A stretch of DNA of 64,000 nucleotides from Neobacillus niacini (GCF_030817595.1 NZ_JAUSZN010000001.1:3669001-3733000); one strand, 5' to 3'. Shown: positions 11,327 through 19,993, counted from the stretch's first letter. Notes: a model not told the origin generated them from the letters alone. Numbers and translations are program-made.

Positions 11327-13207
11327 TTAAACCATTATTTTACAAATATCATTCGTAAATTCTACTGGATCCTGGATTGGCAATCCTTCAATAAGCAATG
11401 CCTGATTGTATAATAACTTTGTATACAAATCTAGCTTTTCTTTATCATTTTCAAAAGCTTCCTTTAAAGATTGGAACACTTCATGATTTTTATTTATCTC
11501 CAGCACCTTATCTGCTTTAATATTTTGATTATCTGGCATGGCAGCAAGGATTTTTTCCATTTCAATAGAAATGTCACCTTCGGTTGCTAGGCAGACAGGA
11601 TGAGACTTTAAGCGTTTTGAAACTCGGACATCCTTGACTTTACCCTCTAAAATATTTTTCATATAGTCAAAGATTTCTTTGTATTCCTTCTCCTCTGATT
11701 CGGAATCGCTCTTGTTTTCTTCTCCTTCGATTCCTAAGTCACCCGAGGAGATAGATTTAAATTCTTTCTCCTTGTAAGTCATTAACATTTTGATGGCAAA
11801 TTCATCGATATCCTCAGTGAAATAGAGAATCTCAAAGCCTTTTTCAGAGACAAACTCTGCCTGTGGCAGTTTATCGATTCTTTCAATGGAATCACCAGAA
11901 GCGTAATAAATATATTTTTGCTCTTCTGGCATTCTTGATACATATTCATCCAATGTGACTAGCTTCTTCTCTTTGGAAGAGTAGAACATGATAAGGTCCT
12001 GCAATACTTCTTTATTGGCCCCGAATTCACTATAAACGCCGTATTTTAACTGACGTCCAAACGACTTATAAAATTCTTCATATTTTTCTCGTTCATTGTT
12101 TAATAAGCTTTGCAGTTCACTCTTAATTTTTTTGTTTATGTTTTTAGAGATAAGCTTGAGTTGACGATCATGCTGCAGCATTTCTCTTGAAATATTAAGA
12201 GAAAGGTCCTCAGAATCAACCATCCCTTTGACGAAGCTAAAATGGTCAGGAAGCAGATCTGCACACTTGTCCATAATTAATACGCCATTGGAATAGAGCT
12301 CCAAGCCTTTTTCAAATTCTTTTGAATAAAAGTCAAATGGGATTTTCTCAGGGATATATAAAATCGCATTATAGCGAATTGTCCCGTCTACACTGATATG
12401 GATATGTTTAAGCGGCTTATCAAAACCGTATCGTTTTTCAGCATAGAAATTCTCGTAATCTTCGTCACTTAGTTCACTTTTATTTTTTCTCCAAATAGGA
12501 ACCATGCTGTTGATGACTTGTTCTTCAACATATTCCTCGAACTCATTTTCACTGCCCTCTTTTGGTCTTCTGCTAGACACGTCCATTTTTATCGGATAGC
12601 GGATAAAATCAGAGTACTTTTTGATAATAGACTTTAAACGGTACTCTTCTAAAAACTCATCATAATTTTCATCTTCTGTGTTTTCTTTGATTTTAAGAAT
12701 AATTTCAGTACCAATCGAATCTTTCTCCGCAGTCTCAATCGTGTAACCTTCTGCTCCATCCGATTCCCACTTAAAAGCTTCCTCACTGCCTAATGACTTA
12801 CTTATTACAGTTACAACATCTGCAACCATAAAAGCTGCATAGAAGCCAACACCAAATTGACCAATAATGTCATAGCCATCTTTTAATTCTGTTTCTTTTT
12901 TAAAGGCTAAAGATCCACTTTTCGCAATCGTACCAAGGTTGGTCTCAAGCTCTTCCTTCGTCATCCCAATCCCGGTATCAATAATTTTCAAGGTTCTATT
13001 TTCCTTGTCAGGGATTACTTTAATAAAGTAACTGTCTTTGTCGAAGCTTAATGTGTCATCTGTTAATGCTTTGTAGTAGATTTTATCAATCGCATCACTC
13101 GCATTGGAGATTAACTCTCTTAAAAATACCTCACGGTGTGTATAAATAGAGTTAATCATCATTTCTAACAGCCGTTTAGACTCAGCTTTAAACTGCTTTT
13201 TTGCCAT
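11327..13207 (-). CDS. htpG: Molecular chaperone HtpG (Hsp90)
   Basis: Cytosolic Hsp90 homologue, 626 aa, the usual bacterial length. The N-terminal GHKL ATPase shows the Hsp90 signatures [10 protein letters not shown] near 30, D-T-G-I-G-M near 78 and G-Q-F-G-V-G-F near 115. The middle domain and C-terminal dimerisation domain follow, with no MEEVD tail, as expected in bacteria. The ATG follows GGAGAGG. It is a single-gene unit with its own promoter, a perfect CIRCE operator and a strong terminator, so HrcA control is predicted. Confidence 0.98.
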   Translation of the reverse strand: MAKKQFKAESKRLLEMMINSIYTHREVFLRELISNASDAIDKIYYKALTDDTLSFDKDSYFIKVIPDKENRTLKIIDTGIGMTKEELETNLGTIAKSGSLAFKKETELKDGYDIIGQFGVGFYAAFMVADVVTVISKSLGSEEAFKWESDGAEGYTIETAEKDSIGTEIILKIKENTEDENYDEFLEEYRLKSIIKKYSDFIRYPIKMDVSSRRPKEGSENEFEEYVEEQVINSMVPIWRKNKSELSDEDYENFYAEKRYGFDKPLKHIHISVDGTIRYNAILYIPEKIPFDFYSKEFEKGLELYSNGVLIMDKCADLLPDHFSFVKGMVDSEDLSLNISREMLQHDRQLKLISKNINKKIKSELQSLLNNEREKYEEFYKSFGRQLKYGVYSEFGANKEVLQDLIMFYSSKEKKLVTLDEYVSRMPEEQKYIYYASGDSIERIDKLPQAEFVSEKGFEILYFTEDIDEFAIKMLMTYKEKEFKSISSGDLGIEGEENKSDSESEEKEYKEIFDYMKNILEGKVKDVRVSKRLKSHPVCLATEGDISIEMEKILAAMPDNQNIKADKVLEINKNHEVFQSLKEAFENDKEKLDLYTKLLYNQALLIEGLPIQDPVEFTNDICKIMV

Positions 13208-13251
13208 TGAAACCTCTCCTTACATATTTTGATTAACTAGTTTTCGAATCA

Positions 13252-13278
13252 TTAGCACTCTCAACATCAGAGTGCTAA
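13252..13278 (-). promoter_or_regulatory. CIRCE operator (HrcA site) of htpG
   Basis: TTAGCACTC-N9-GAGTGCTAA is present without a mismatch, 45 bp upstream of the htpG start and just downstream of its predicted promoter. This is the canonical HrcA-binding heat-shock element normally found at groESL and dnaK. Confidence 0.96.
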
Positions 13279-13291
13279 CACCGACAATATT

Positions 13292-13321
13292 TAAATATCA
13301 TAAATCCTGTTAGGATGTCAA
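13292..13321 (-). promoter_or_regulatory. Predicted SigA promoter of htpG
   Basis: TTGACA (13321-13316) and TATTTA (13297-13292) are separated by 18 bp. The CIRCE element follows directly, which suits repression of transcription initiation. Confidence 0.6.
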
Positions 13322-13328
13322 TATAATA

Positions 13329-13352
13329 GCGGCACACTTTTCGATGTGCCGC
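13329..13352 (-). terminator. Terminator hairpin after lysE-type gene
   Basis: GCGGCACA-N8-TGTGCCGC hairpin abuts the stop codon of the LysE-family gene. The T-run after it is weak (TATTATATT). Confidence 0.6.
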
Positions 13353-13967
13353 TTACTTTTGACTTTGGAAGACCAATTGTAAACCTAATCCAATGTAAAT
13401 AGTTCCTACGACTTTTCCCTGCCAGCGCGAAATCTTGCTATTTTTTGTAAACAGCTTATTACCTAATGAACTTGCTAGAAAGGCTAAGGTTGAGGTGTAC
13501 AAAATACTCATTAACACAAAGACTAGCCCTAAACTTAATAGTTGATAGACTACCGGGGGACCATCTGCTTTTACGAATTGCGGAAGAAACGCAAGGAAAA
13601 ATAACGCTGTTTTTGGGTTAAGCAATTCAATAAGTAAGGCTTGTCGAAAGGATAAAGCAGATTTGTCTTTTTTGACTTTTGGCTGTTCGTGCTTTTTTGT
13701 TTTTTCGAACAATGCCTTTATTCCTAAAAAGATTAAATAAGCTGCGCCTAGATATTTAACTACTTCAAAAGCTAATGCTGATGTCATAAGGATGGCTGAC
13801 AGACCAAGAACGGCTGCAATCGTATGAATTAAATCCCCTACCGCAATGCCAACACCGGTAATGATGCCAGCTCTTAATCCGCCTTTTACGGTTTGAGTCA
13901 AGGTCAATAACACTGCTGGGCCTGGGATTAGAAACAGCACCAGTACGACCAAAATAAAAGCCCACAT
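13353..13967 (-). CDS. LysE/RhtB-family amino acid exporter
   Basis: Integral membrane protein, 204 aa, about six hydrophobic segments. The family signature L-I-P-G-P-A-V-L-L-T-L lies in the first helix and L-I-E-L-L-N-P-K-T-A-L-F-F-L-A in the middle. LysE/RhtB proteins export amino acids or homoserine lactone-like compounds; the substrate cannot be read here. The ATG at 13967 is chosen because GGAGAGAGAG precedes it; an in-frame ATG 36 nt further upstream lacks such a site. It is transcribed alone, with the 52-bp tandem array upstream of its promoter. Confidence 0.9.
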   Translation of the reverse strand: MWAFILVVLVLFLIPGPAVLLTLTQTVKGGLRAGIITGVGIAVGDLIHTIAAVLGLSAILMTSALAFEVVKYLGAAYLIFLGIKALFEKTKKHEQPKVKKDKSALSFRQALLIELLNPKTALFFLAFLPQFVKADGPPVVYQLLSLGLVFVLMSILYTSTLAFLASSLGNKLFTKNSKISRWQGKVVGTIYIGLGLQLVFQSQK

Positions 13968-14069
13968 CTCTCTCTCTCCTATACACGTGTTTACAAATAT
14001 CATATCACGATTTTCTTGAAATTGGCTTTTAAAAAAATTATAAAGAAAGAATGTCCAAGAGTTGAATGA

Positions 14070-14446
14070 TCTTCGGTCACTCTAGACCTCCTGCATTGAC
14101 CCAAATGCCTTTTCTGCATGCTCTTTGGTCACTCTAGACCTCCTGCATTGACCCAAATGCCTTTTCTGCATGCTCTTCAGTCACTCCAGACTTCCTGCAT
14201 TGACCCACATGCCTTTTCTGCATGCTCTTCGGTCACTCCAGACCTCCTGCATTGACCCAAATGCTTTTTCTGCATGCTCTTCGGTCACTCCAGACCTCCT
14301 GCATTGACCCAAATGCTTTTTCTACATGTTCTTCGGTCACTCCAGGCCTTCTGCATTGACCCAAATGCTTTTTCTACATGCTCTTCGGTCACTCCAGACC
14401 TCCTGCATTGACCCAAATGCCTTTTCTGAATGCTCTTCGGTCACTA
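14070..14446. repeat. Tandem array of 52-bp units (seven copies)
   Basis: Seven units of exactly 52 bp start at 14070, 14122, 14174, 14226, 14278, 14330 and 14382, with a 13-bp partial unit at the end. Each unit begins TCTTCGGTCACTCCAGACCT and contains GGTCA...TGACC and GCATTGACCCAAATGC inverted repeats. Units differ by a few substitutions and no indels. No reading frame runs through them. The array fills the space between lysE-type and arsR-type genes. Confidence 0.95.
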
Positions 14447-14452
14447 TAAAAT

Positions 14453-14482
14453 AAAAAAACCGACATTAATTTTTGTCGGTTT
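14453..14482 (-). terminator. Terminator overlapping the end of the ArsR-family gene
   Basis: AAACCGACA...TGTCGGTTT hairpin, followed on the minus strand by a run of T. It includes the last codons of the ArsR-family gene and separates it from the tandem array. Confidence 0.8.
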
Positions 14483-14834
14483 GTTCTGATTTTATTACCT
14501 GCAACCTTTGATCTTCAGAGCTTTCAACAATATGTTTAAGGATCGAAAGCTTATTCTCCCAGAACTTTTCGTAGAACGAAAGCCATTGCTTGAGTTCTGT
14601 CAGCGGCTCAGGTTGAAGCCGGTAAATCTTCTCTCTTCCTACCTTTTGTCCATAAACTAGTTCAGCTTCTGAAAGAACTTGAAGGTGTTTCGCAATGGCT
14701 GTCCTGCTCATTGGAAAATGGGCTGTTATTTCTGAGATGGGGCGCTCTTTTTCCGCTAGTAATCTTAATACTTCTCTTCGAGTGGGGTCAGCAATCGCTT
14801 GAAATACATCATGCTTTTGTGCAGAGGATGACAC
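14466..14834 (-). CDS. ArsR-family winged-helix regulator
   Basis: Small DNA-binding protein, 122 aa. The ArsR/SmtB-type winged helix shows I-A-D-P-T-R-R-E-V-L-R-L-L (helix 1-2) and the recognition helix M-S-R-T-A-I-A-K-H-L-Q-V-L. There is no metal-binding Cys cluster, so it is of the SdpR/aldehyde-type subgroup rather than a metal sensor. The GTG start abuts the stop codon of the SRPBCC gene (TAAGTG), with GGAGAGC as ribosome site. Coupling of an ArsR regulator to an SRPBCC/AHSA1 protein is a common pair. The twin palindromes upstream of the pair are likely its own operator. Confidence 0.9.
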   Translation of the reverse strand: MSSSAQKHDVFQAIADPTRREVLRLLAEKERPISEITAHFPMSRTAIAKHLQVLSEAELVYGQKVGREKIYRLQPEPLTELKQWLSFYEKFWENKLSILKHIVESSEDQRLQVIKSEQTDKN

Positions 14835-15254
14835 TTAGCTCTCCAAAAGGGTACGCAGTTTCTGAACGATACCAGCCCATCCCTGAGCCATATGATTTCT
14901 AATATCAGAAGCTTTTTGGTTGGCTTTGCCAATAATTGCGTCAGATTGTGGCCATCCGCCATGAATAAGGGTGAACTCTGTTTTATCCCCCAAATCCTTT
15001 AAACTAAACGATAAAAACCAGCCCTCTGTATCCCAAATGAACGATAGAGAATGAGGAGGATTAAATTCCGTCACTTTACATGGAGATGGACCGAATGGGG
15101 ATTGTAGATGAAACTCTGCTCCCACTTCCGGTTTGAAATCATTTGGCATAAACCATGCAGAAATAGCCTCTGCAGATGAGACCTGCTCCCATACCTTTTG
15201 TATTGGTGCGTTAATGACAACTGTTTGCTTAATATCTTGTAATGTATTTTCCAA
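14835..15254 (-). CDS. SRPBCC (AHSA1-like) domain protein
   Basis: 139-aa START/Bet v1-fold protein of the AHSA1 group, which binds hydrophobic ligands in a deep pocket. N-terminal I-N-A-P-I-Q-K-V-W-E-Q-V-S-S and central F-H-L-Q-S-P-F-G-P strands fit the family, as does the C-terminal helix starting N-H-M-A-Q-G-W. The start is TTG, six nt after GGGAG. It is first in a two-gene operon with the ArsR regulator. The ligand or reaction is unknown. Confidence 0.88.
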   Translation of the reverse strand: MENTLQDIKQTVVINAPIQKVWEQVSSAEAISAWFMPNDFKPEVGAEFHLQSPFGPSPCKVTEFNPPHSLSFIWDTEGWFLSFSLKDLGDKTEFTLIHGGWPQSDAIIGKANQKASDIRNHMAQGWAGIVQKLRTLLES

Positions 15255-15284
15255 TGATTTCTCCCACTTTCACACTTTAATATA

Positions 15285-15330
15285 AAACCATTTGGTTTCA
15301 CTTCCTGAATTATATAAAACCATTTGGTTT
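15285..15330 (-). promoter_or_regulatory. Twin palindromic operators of the SRPBCC/ArsR operon
   Basis: The perfect palindrome AAACCATTTGGTTT occurs at 15285-15298 and 15317-15330, 32 bp apart centre to centre. On the minus strand each lies in a longer direct repeat TGAAACCAAATGGTTTTATAT, whose A/T tail overlaps the likely -10 region. Autorepression by the ArsR protein is inferred. Confidence 0.75.
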
Positions 15331-15388
15331 CATGTCAATAAAAATTTTCTCATTTACTTTTCCCGTTACCTCCATTTTAAATACAAAA

Positions 15389-15414
15389 TGACACTTCTCA
15401 CTAAGGAAGTGTCA
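15389..15414 (-). terminator. Terminator after the SBF transporter gene
   Basis: TGACACTTC-N8-GAAGTGTCA hairpin followed by TTTTG on the minus strand, six bases beyond the stop codon. Confidence 0.75.
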
Positions 15415-15419
15415 AAATG

Positions 15420-16391
15420 TTAAATCCTATGACTATGTTCTAAGTAAATCGTTTTCTTATCATAATAACGAGCTAAAAAACTGCCGGTTAAGGAAGCGAG
15501 GATTTGCTGGAATAGCATACCTACAACTACGGGCACCGCAACAGCCGGGGAAAAATAGGTAACAGCAATAACAGCCCCAGCACTTATATTTCTCATTCCA
15601 CCAGAAAAAGCTAAAGAAACGACCGTGTCTCGATCACCTTTGATTAATTTACCGATTAAAAATGAAAATAGATATCCAGTTAATGCAATAAAAAAGACCA
15701 CTACTATTATAATAATTAGTTTTAGATTTATATTTTTTAAATAAGGAGCAATGACTGCGCCATTTAGCATGACAACAATGCCAAGGCAGATTTTTGAAAA
15801 AGGCGCCAATGTATTACTTAACTTTTTCGTAAAGTTCCCTTTTGAACTCTGATTTAACCACATTCCAAGAAGCGAAGGCAGCACAATCATTCCAACTAAC
15901 CCCTGCATAATACTCATAAAGTCCATTTCAATTTTCTCACCTATTAAGAAAGACAGACAATACGGAACAATGAGCGGGGAAAGAATGGTATCGATAAGTA
16001 TAATGGATAAGGTCAACGGGATATTTCCTCTATAAATCGAAACCCAAATAAAACTGGTTATTCCAGTAGGAATCGCCATTCCTAACACAATGCCTGTAAT
16101 CGTAAAAATATCCTCTTGAAACGTTATATGACCGACACCCCAGGCCCATACTGGCATGAGGATATGCAGTAACACCATCGCTGCAAATATTGGAAGCGGA
16201 TGCTTTACAACATCTGATAAAGATTTGAAATTCGAGTTCAAACTTCCTGCAAATGTCATAAACGCAAATATCCAAGGGATTAAATATGAAAAGTCTGTAA
16301 TATAGGTAGAAAGTAAAACTCCCAATACTACACTTGTGGGTGTAATCAAAGGCATGATTTTTTCTAGTTGTTTATTTATCTTCTGCAGCAT
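15420..16391 (-). CDS. Bile acid:sodium symporter (SBF) family transporter
   Basis: Polytopic membrane protein, 323 aa, with nine to ten hydrophobic helices. The SBF/BASS signature G-M-A-I-P-T-G-I-T-S-F and the later F-S-G-G-M-R-N-I-S-A-G-A region mark the family, whose members move organic anions or arsenite with Na+ or H+. The ATG at 16391 is preferred because GGAGAG lies 7 nt upstream; an in-frame TTG lies inside that ribosome site. It follows a rhodanese gene by 17 bp, which may hint at a sulfur-containing substrate, but that is inference. Confidence 0.85.
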   Translation of the reverse strand: MLQKINKQLEKIMPLITPTSVVLGVLLSTYITDFSYLIPWIFAFMTFAGSLNSNFKSLSDVVKHPLPIFAAMVLLHILMPVWAWGVGHITFQEDIFTITGIVLGMAIPTGITSFIWVSIYRGNIPLTLSIILIDTILSPLIVPYCLSFLIGEKIEMDFMSIMQGLVGMIVLPSLLGMWLNQSSKGNFTKKLSNTLAPFSKICLGIVVMLNGAVIAPYLKNINLKLIIIIVVVFFIALTGYLFSFLIGKLIKGDRDTVVSLAFSGGMRNISAGAVIAVTYFSPAVAVPVVVGMLFQQILASLTGSFLARYYDKKTIYLEHSHRI

Positions 16392-16408
16392 GTTGCTTCT
16401 CTCCAAGC

Positions 16409-16732
16409 TTATTTTCTATATTCCTTCCAAGCCGTAAGACCACCTTCTAAGACTTCGACTTGATAGCCGAGACCGTCAAGAATAGCGGCACATCTCGTAG
16501 CGGAATTTCCAGTCGTGCAGGTAACAACCAATCGTTGTTCCTTCGATATTTGAGCTAACCCATTCCCTTCTTCAAGATTGAAAATTACCGTTTTTGGGAT
16601 GTTAAGACTCAAAACCTGTGAATCTTCAATATGGTAATCATTATACTTTTCTCTTGCCCGAACATCTAGAAGAAGTACTTTTTCTTCTCCTCGTATTCTT
16701 TCAAGAAGTTCTTTTGGACTAATTTTTTTCAA
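16409..16732 (-). CDS. Rhodanese-like single-domain protein
   Basis: 107-aa single rhodanese domain that would carry sulfane sulfur on a cysteine. The active-site loop reads V-T-C-T-T-G-N-S-A-T, with the catalytic Cys in a CxxGxxA loop. The conserved D-V-R-A-R-E-K-Y and G-G-L-T-A-W-K motifs are present. The TTG start is chosen because GGAGG lies 8 nt upstream. It is the first gene of a two-gene operon with the SBF transporter. Confidence 0.9.
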   Translation of the reverse strand: MKKISPKELLERIRGEEKVLLLDVRAREKYNDYHIEDSQVLSLNIPKTVIFNLEEGNGLAQISKEQRLVVTCTTGNSATRCAAILDGLGYQVEVLEGGLTAWKEYRK

Positions 16733-16917
16733 TGCCAACACCTCCATACAAAAGAATATCACATTTTTTATATTTCGGTATTCGAAATTATTTATAGATT
16801 TTAGATGTTTTCTGTACCTAAATACTTCTCAAGTCTTAGAAATAAATAAATCTCAGGTTCATTGGTAGTTTTTGAGAAATCCCTTATGATTAAGCTATAG
16901 AAGGGAAGTGATTTAAG

Positions 16918-17766
16918 ATGAAGAGAATAGTGGTTCTCCTATTAATTATCACGGGGTTATATTTTGTTTTTCATCAGACATTCCAGTTTGATGGTTTTGC
17001 TTTTGGAGGAAGTAAAGATGGCAGGGCTGCGTTATCAAAGACAATTGACACCATTGAGATAAATGTGGGCAGTGTTCGGACTAAGATTATTCCTGAAGAC
17101 CGAAATGATGTAGAAGCGGTGTTAACTGGCAAAGGCTCGCTAATCGTTAAAGAAACAGGCAATAAGATAGTAGTGGAAACGAAAAGGAAAATGTTCAATT
17201 GGTTCTCTTTTTCAGAAAAAAGACAGCTAAAAATCTATATTCCTGAAGACTATAACAGTAATATGAACATTCAAATTGGATCAGGCAGCTTGGATTTCTC
17301 CGGCGAATCAATGAAATTAAACAAACTTTCTTTGGATATTGGTTCTGGGAATGTTCATCTTGGTCATTTAGAAGTAGATGAATTTACACATGATGTTTCC
17401 TCTGGCAATGTTAAAATAGACACTTTAACCACAAAGAAAGGTACCTTTGACCTTAGTTCTGGTAATTTAGATATTGAACACTATACTGGTGCCATACAAG
17501 CAGATGTTTCATCTGGGAGGTTTGCAGTGCAAATGGATCAACTTAACGATTCAATTGATATTGACCTTAGCTCAGGAGATGTAAAACTCGATTTGCCTGA
17601 TCATGCAGATTTCAATCTAAATGGCAAAGTTAGCAGCGGCAATATTTCGAGTGACTTCCCTTTAACGAGGAGTGGAAAAGATACTAAGAGAATACAAGGA
17701 ATACATGGTTCCGGGAAAAATAAAATAAATGTCTCTGTTTCTAGCGGACACGTTCATTTATTCTAA
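16918..17766 (+). CDS. DUF4097 (LiaG-like) membrane-anchored beta-repeat protein
   Basis: 282-aa protein with an N-terminal membrane anchor (~1-20, V-V-L-L-L-I-I-T-G-L-Y-F-V-F) and an extracytoplasmic beta-helix of repeating S-S-G-x-V/L strands (DVSSGNVKID, DLSSGNLDIE, DLSSGDVKLD, KVSSGNISSD). This is the DUF4097 putative-adhesin fold. LiaG of the Bacillus lia envelope-stress operon is a relative, but no lia genes are adjacent. The ATG follows AAGGGAAGTGATTTAAG. It is monocistronic with a strong terminator. Confidence 0.88.
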   Translation: MKRIVVLLLIITGLYFVFHQTFQFDGFAFGGSKDGRAALSKTIDTIEINVGSVRTKIIPEDRNDVEAVLTGKGSLIVKETGNKIVVETKRKMFNWFSFSEKRQLKIYIPEDYNSNMNIQIGSGSLDFSGESMKLNKLSLDIGSGNVHLGHLEVDEFTHDVSSGNVKIDTLTTKKGTFDLSSGNLDIEHYTGAIQADVSSGRFAVQMDQLNDSIDIDLSSGDVKLDLPDHADFNLNGKVSSGNISSDFPLTRSGKDTKRIQGIHGSGKNKINVSVSSGHVHLF

Positions 17767-17776
17767 GAAAGGAAAG

Positions 17777-17808
17777 AGCGCTTGGATTTCGTAAATCCAG
17801 GCGCTTTT
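17777..17808 (+). terminator. Intrinsic terminator of the DUF4097 gene
   Basis: AGCGCTTGGATTT-CGT-AAATCCAGGCGCT stem-loop followed by TTTTTCCC. Confidence 0.93.
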
Positions 17809-17879
17809 TCCCTTGTAACCAAAATAGTCCAAATCTCATATCGTATAATGCCTTGTGCACTCAATATGGAAGGTGGATT

Positions 17880-18272
17880 ATGATGGATTATTACCATTAT
17901 CCTTACCCGCTACAACCACAGCAGCCCCCCTACCCTGGTTATCAATACTACTACCCAATAAACAGGCAATATCCACAGGTGGATGTCAATGTTTTCACGA
18001 AGTCCATTAAAGCCTATCGGTTATTAATGGACCAGGGCAGTATTCTATTGGACCGGTTAGGCAGTGGGGATTTTGATGTTAAGCTAATGACAGCTGCTCA
18101 ACAGGGGAATCAAACGGAAGTAGATAGGCTGATTAAAACGATTGGTCTAAAAGTGCCTGTGAAGACAAAATATACACCCACCGGCGTCACCTTTGAACTC
18201 ACAACACAACCAGACCCCAGCAGTTACATGAGCTGCTGTACACTAACCGTACAGTTAAAATGGGGAAGATAA
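17880..18272 (+). CDS. Small Pro/Tyr-rich-headed protein of unknown function
   Basis: 131 aa (ATG at 17880, after GGAAGGTGG). The first ~25 residues are a Tyr/Pro/Gln-rich head (MMDYYHYPYPLQPQQPPYPG), reminiscent of spore-coat or surface proteins. The rest is a compact alpha/beta domain with a conserved-looking F-D-V-K-L-M-T-A-A-Q-Q-G-N segment and a C-terminal S-C-C-T-L-T-V-Q-L-K-W strand. I do not recognise a characterised family; a spore-associated role is a guess. It is transcribed alone and once ended at the terminator hairpin that an IS1182-family element has since duplicated. Confidence 0.75.
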   Translation: MMDYYHYPYPLQPQQPPYPGYQYYYPINRQYPQVDVNVFTKSIKAYRLLMDQGSILLDRLGSGDFDVKLMTAAQQGNQTEVDRLIKTIGLKVPVKTKYTPTGVTFELTTQPDPSSYMSCCTLTVQLKWGR

Positions 18273-18273
18273 A

Positions 18274-18293
18274 AGACCTTCAGATGAAGGTCT
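18274..18293. repeat. Left 20-bp target-site duplication (a terminator hairpin)
   Basis: AGACCTTCAGATGAAGGTCT, a hairpin with an 8-bp stem and AGAT loop, repeated identically and in the same orientation at 19974-19993. It sits two bases after the upstream gene's stop and was probably the shared terminator of the convergent genes before the insertion. Confidence 0.85.
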
Positions 18294-18355
18294 CAGATTG
18301 TCGAGAAAGGTATCTTTCTCGGCAATTTTTATTTTTCTGGCCTGCCCAAAGGCCT

Positions 18356-18485
18356 GTTGATTTCCGCTCCAGTTGCTTCGCTTTCCGCGGGCGTGCCGGG
18401 GAGCCTCCTCAGCGCTTAAGCGCCTGCGGGGTCTCCCCAGCCCCGTACTCCCGCAGGAGTCTTCGCACCTTCCGCTCCAATCAAC
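18356..18485. repeat. GC-rich palindromic repeat inside the IS1182 element
   Basis: A 130-bp block far richer in G+C than its surroundings. It is bounded by GTTGATT (18356) and AATCAAC (ending 18485), with TTCCGCTCC near both ends in the same orientation and internal stems (GCGCTTAAGCGC, GGGGAGCC/GGTCTCCCC, CTGCGGG/CCCGCAG). From memory, similar elements recur in many Bacillaceae intergenic regions. The right border overlaps the transposase stop codon. Confidence 0.8.
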
Positions 18486-19866
18486 AGGGGGAATGAACCT
18501 GGAGATTGCCACACACTTTTTCAAACCTGGCTAAGTGCGTGGCAATCTTTTTCATGTTTTGGCATGCTGCGGTAAGTAACACTTGCTCACTCGCATTTTG
18601 CAATCCCCGTAACCTACAATAGCGAAGCCCATGCAGTTCTTTTGAATCTGCGAAGCTTCGCTCTACTTTTTCTTTTCTAAATTTATATAGTATTTTACCT
18701 GACTTTGAAAGTCTGTTAAGTCGAACCTTTTCCTTATGTTCCTCCCAAACATGTCTGGTAACTACTTTTGTTTTATTTTGAGATTTTGTACACTCAGGCA
18801 GGAGTGGGCAGTTAGTACACTTTTTAGGATCTGACTTATATTCCCGATAACCTTCTCTTGTAGTTGTACGATATTGTAACTCCTGACCATTTGGACAAAC
18901 ATACAAATCTCTATCTTTGTCATATGTAAACTTCCATTTAGGAAATAACCCTTTTGTTGATTGATATCTTCTGTGAGCGATAACTCCAAAAATATTGCGT
19001 TCATTAAGTCCTTTACAAATCGGATTTGTCAGGTAACCCGAATCAAGTGCCACAGCTTCTACTTTAAATCCAAAACGTTCGACCTGACGGTCTAACCGTG
19101 AAAGATAGGGGACAGAATCGTGAACATTTCCTGGTGTAACATACGCATCAGTTATGATGTTGAACTTCATGTCGGTAGTTCGATGATCAAGATAACAGAA
19201 CATCTCCTGTTTATTCTCTCGTGACATAAACCCGCATTCAGGATCAGTTGTGCTCAGTCGTATTTCCTTTTTCTCGGTCACCTCCTCCTTTTCCTTTAAA
19301 GGCTTTTTTCCATGATCTCTCCTGTCTTCCTCAATAGCTTTGTTTAAATCTTCTACATATTCACGTGTTTCAACTTCCACTTCAACTCTAGAGAATTTAT
19401 GTTTGTTTGCATTCGCTTTAAGGTGTGTGGAATCGGAAAATAAAACTCTTCCTCCAACCATCTTGTGGTTAATTGCTTTGAAGACAATCTCATCAAAAAT
19501 TTCCTGAAATATATTTGTATCTTTAAAACGGGTTCGCCGATTCCAACTAATGGTGGAATGATGGGGAACTGTATCGTTTAGCTTTAATCCTAAGAACCAT
19601 CGATAGGCCACATTCGTCTGAATTTCACGCTCTAATTGTCGTTCAGAACGAATGCCATAAAAATATCCGATAAACATCATCTTAAAGAGCTGTATAGGGT
19701 CCGAAGGACGCCCGTTATTTTCTGAATAAAAAGGACGGACCTTCTCACCAATAAAAGAAAAATCAATATACTTGTCCACCTTCCTTAATAGGTGATCTTG
19801 CGGTACTAAATCATCAATAAAAACAAATTCAGCTTCGTTTTGTATTTCTCTTTTTGGCTTATACAT
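18481..19866 (-). CDS. IS1182-family transposase
   Basis: DDE transposase of 461 aa. An N-terminal DUF772-type domain ([11 protein letters not shown]) is followed by [10 protein letters not shown] (first Asp), A-L-D-S-G-Y (second Asp), a C-rich insertion with CPNGQEL and C-x2-C-x5-C residues, and the final [15 protein letters not shown] (Glu) motif. The ATG at 19866 follows GGTGG; a GTG lies three codons upstream. The frame is intact. The last codons and stop (S-P-C-stop) run into the GC-rich repeat, so the C-terminus may have been changed by it. Confidence 0.95.
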   Translation of the reverse strand: MYKPKREIQNEAEFVFIDDLVPQDHLLRKVDKYIDFSFIGEKVRPFYSENNGRPSDPIQLFKMMFIGYFYGIRSERQLEREIQTNVAYRWFLGLKLNDTVPHHSTISWNRRTRFKDTNIFQEIFDEIVFKAINHKMVGGRVLFSDSTHLKANANKHKFSRVEVEVETREYVEDLNKAIEEDRRDHGKKPLKEKEEVTEKKEIRLSTTDPECGFMSRENKQEMFCYLDHRTTDMKFNIITDAYVTPGNVHDSVPYLSRLDRQVERFGFKVEAVALDSGYLTNPICKGLNERNIFGVIAHRRYQSTKGLFPKWKFTYDKDRDLYVCPNGQELQYRTTTREGYREYKSDPKKCTNCPLLPECTKSQNKTKVVTRHVWEEHKEKVRLNRLSKSGKILYKFRKEKVERSFADSKELHGLRYCRLRGLQNASEQVLLTAACQNMKKIATHLARFEKVCGNLQVHSPC

Positions 19867-19973
19867 TCTATCCACCGTCCTGTTATTTATATGTATATTA
19901 TAGCATATTAACGCGGTGAATCATTAAAGTAATTACAAAAAATAATAGCTGTCGAGATTTTCTCGACAGCCTG

Positions 19974-19993
19974 AGACCTTCAGATGAAGGTCT
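19974..19993. repeat. Right 20-bp target-site duplication
   Basis: Identical direct copy of the hairpin AGACCTTCAGATGAAGGTCT found at 18274-18293. It is followed by CTTCTTTAAAAGG, which supplies the run-out sequence for the convergent GGDEF-EAL gene. Confidence 0.85.

Larger units (their letters stand above)
18294..19973 (-). mobile_element. IS1182-family insertion sequence, 1680 bp, complete
   Basis: Bounded by inverted repeats CAGATTGTCGAGAAA (left) and, reading inwards from the right, CAGGCTGTCGAGAAA, 13 of 15 identical. Direct 20-bp target duplications flank it. It contains one intact transposase gene and, at its left end, a GC-rich palindromic repeat. The right end also forms an internal hairpin, CTGTCGAGA...TCTCGACAG. 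Confidence 0.92.

Noticed and set aside
14070..14446. CRISPR array
   Set aside because: The units are contiguous and near-identical over all 52 bp with no unique spacers, and no cas genes are nearby.
18260..18524. Short frames across the IS1182 left end and GC-rich repeat
   Set aside because: They are created by the GC-rich palindromic repeat and have no supporting start signals.
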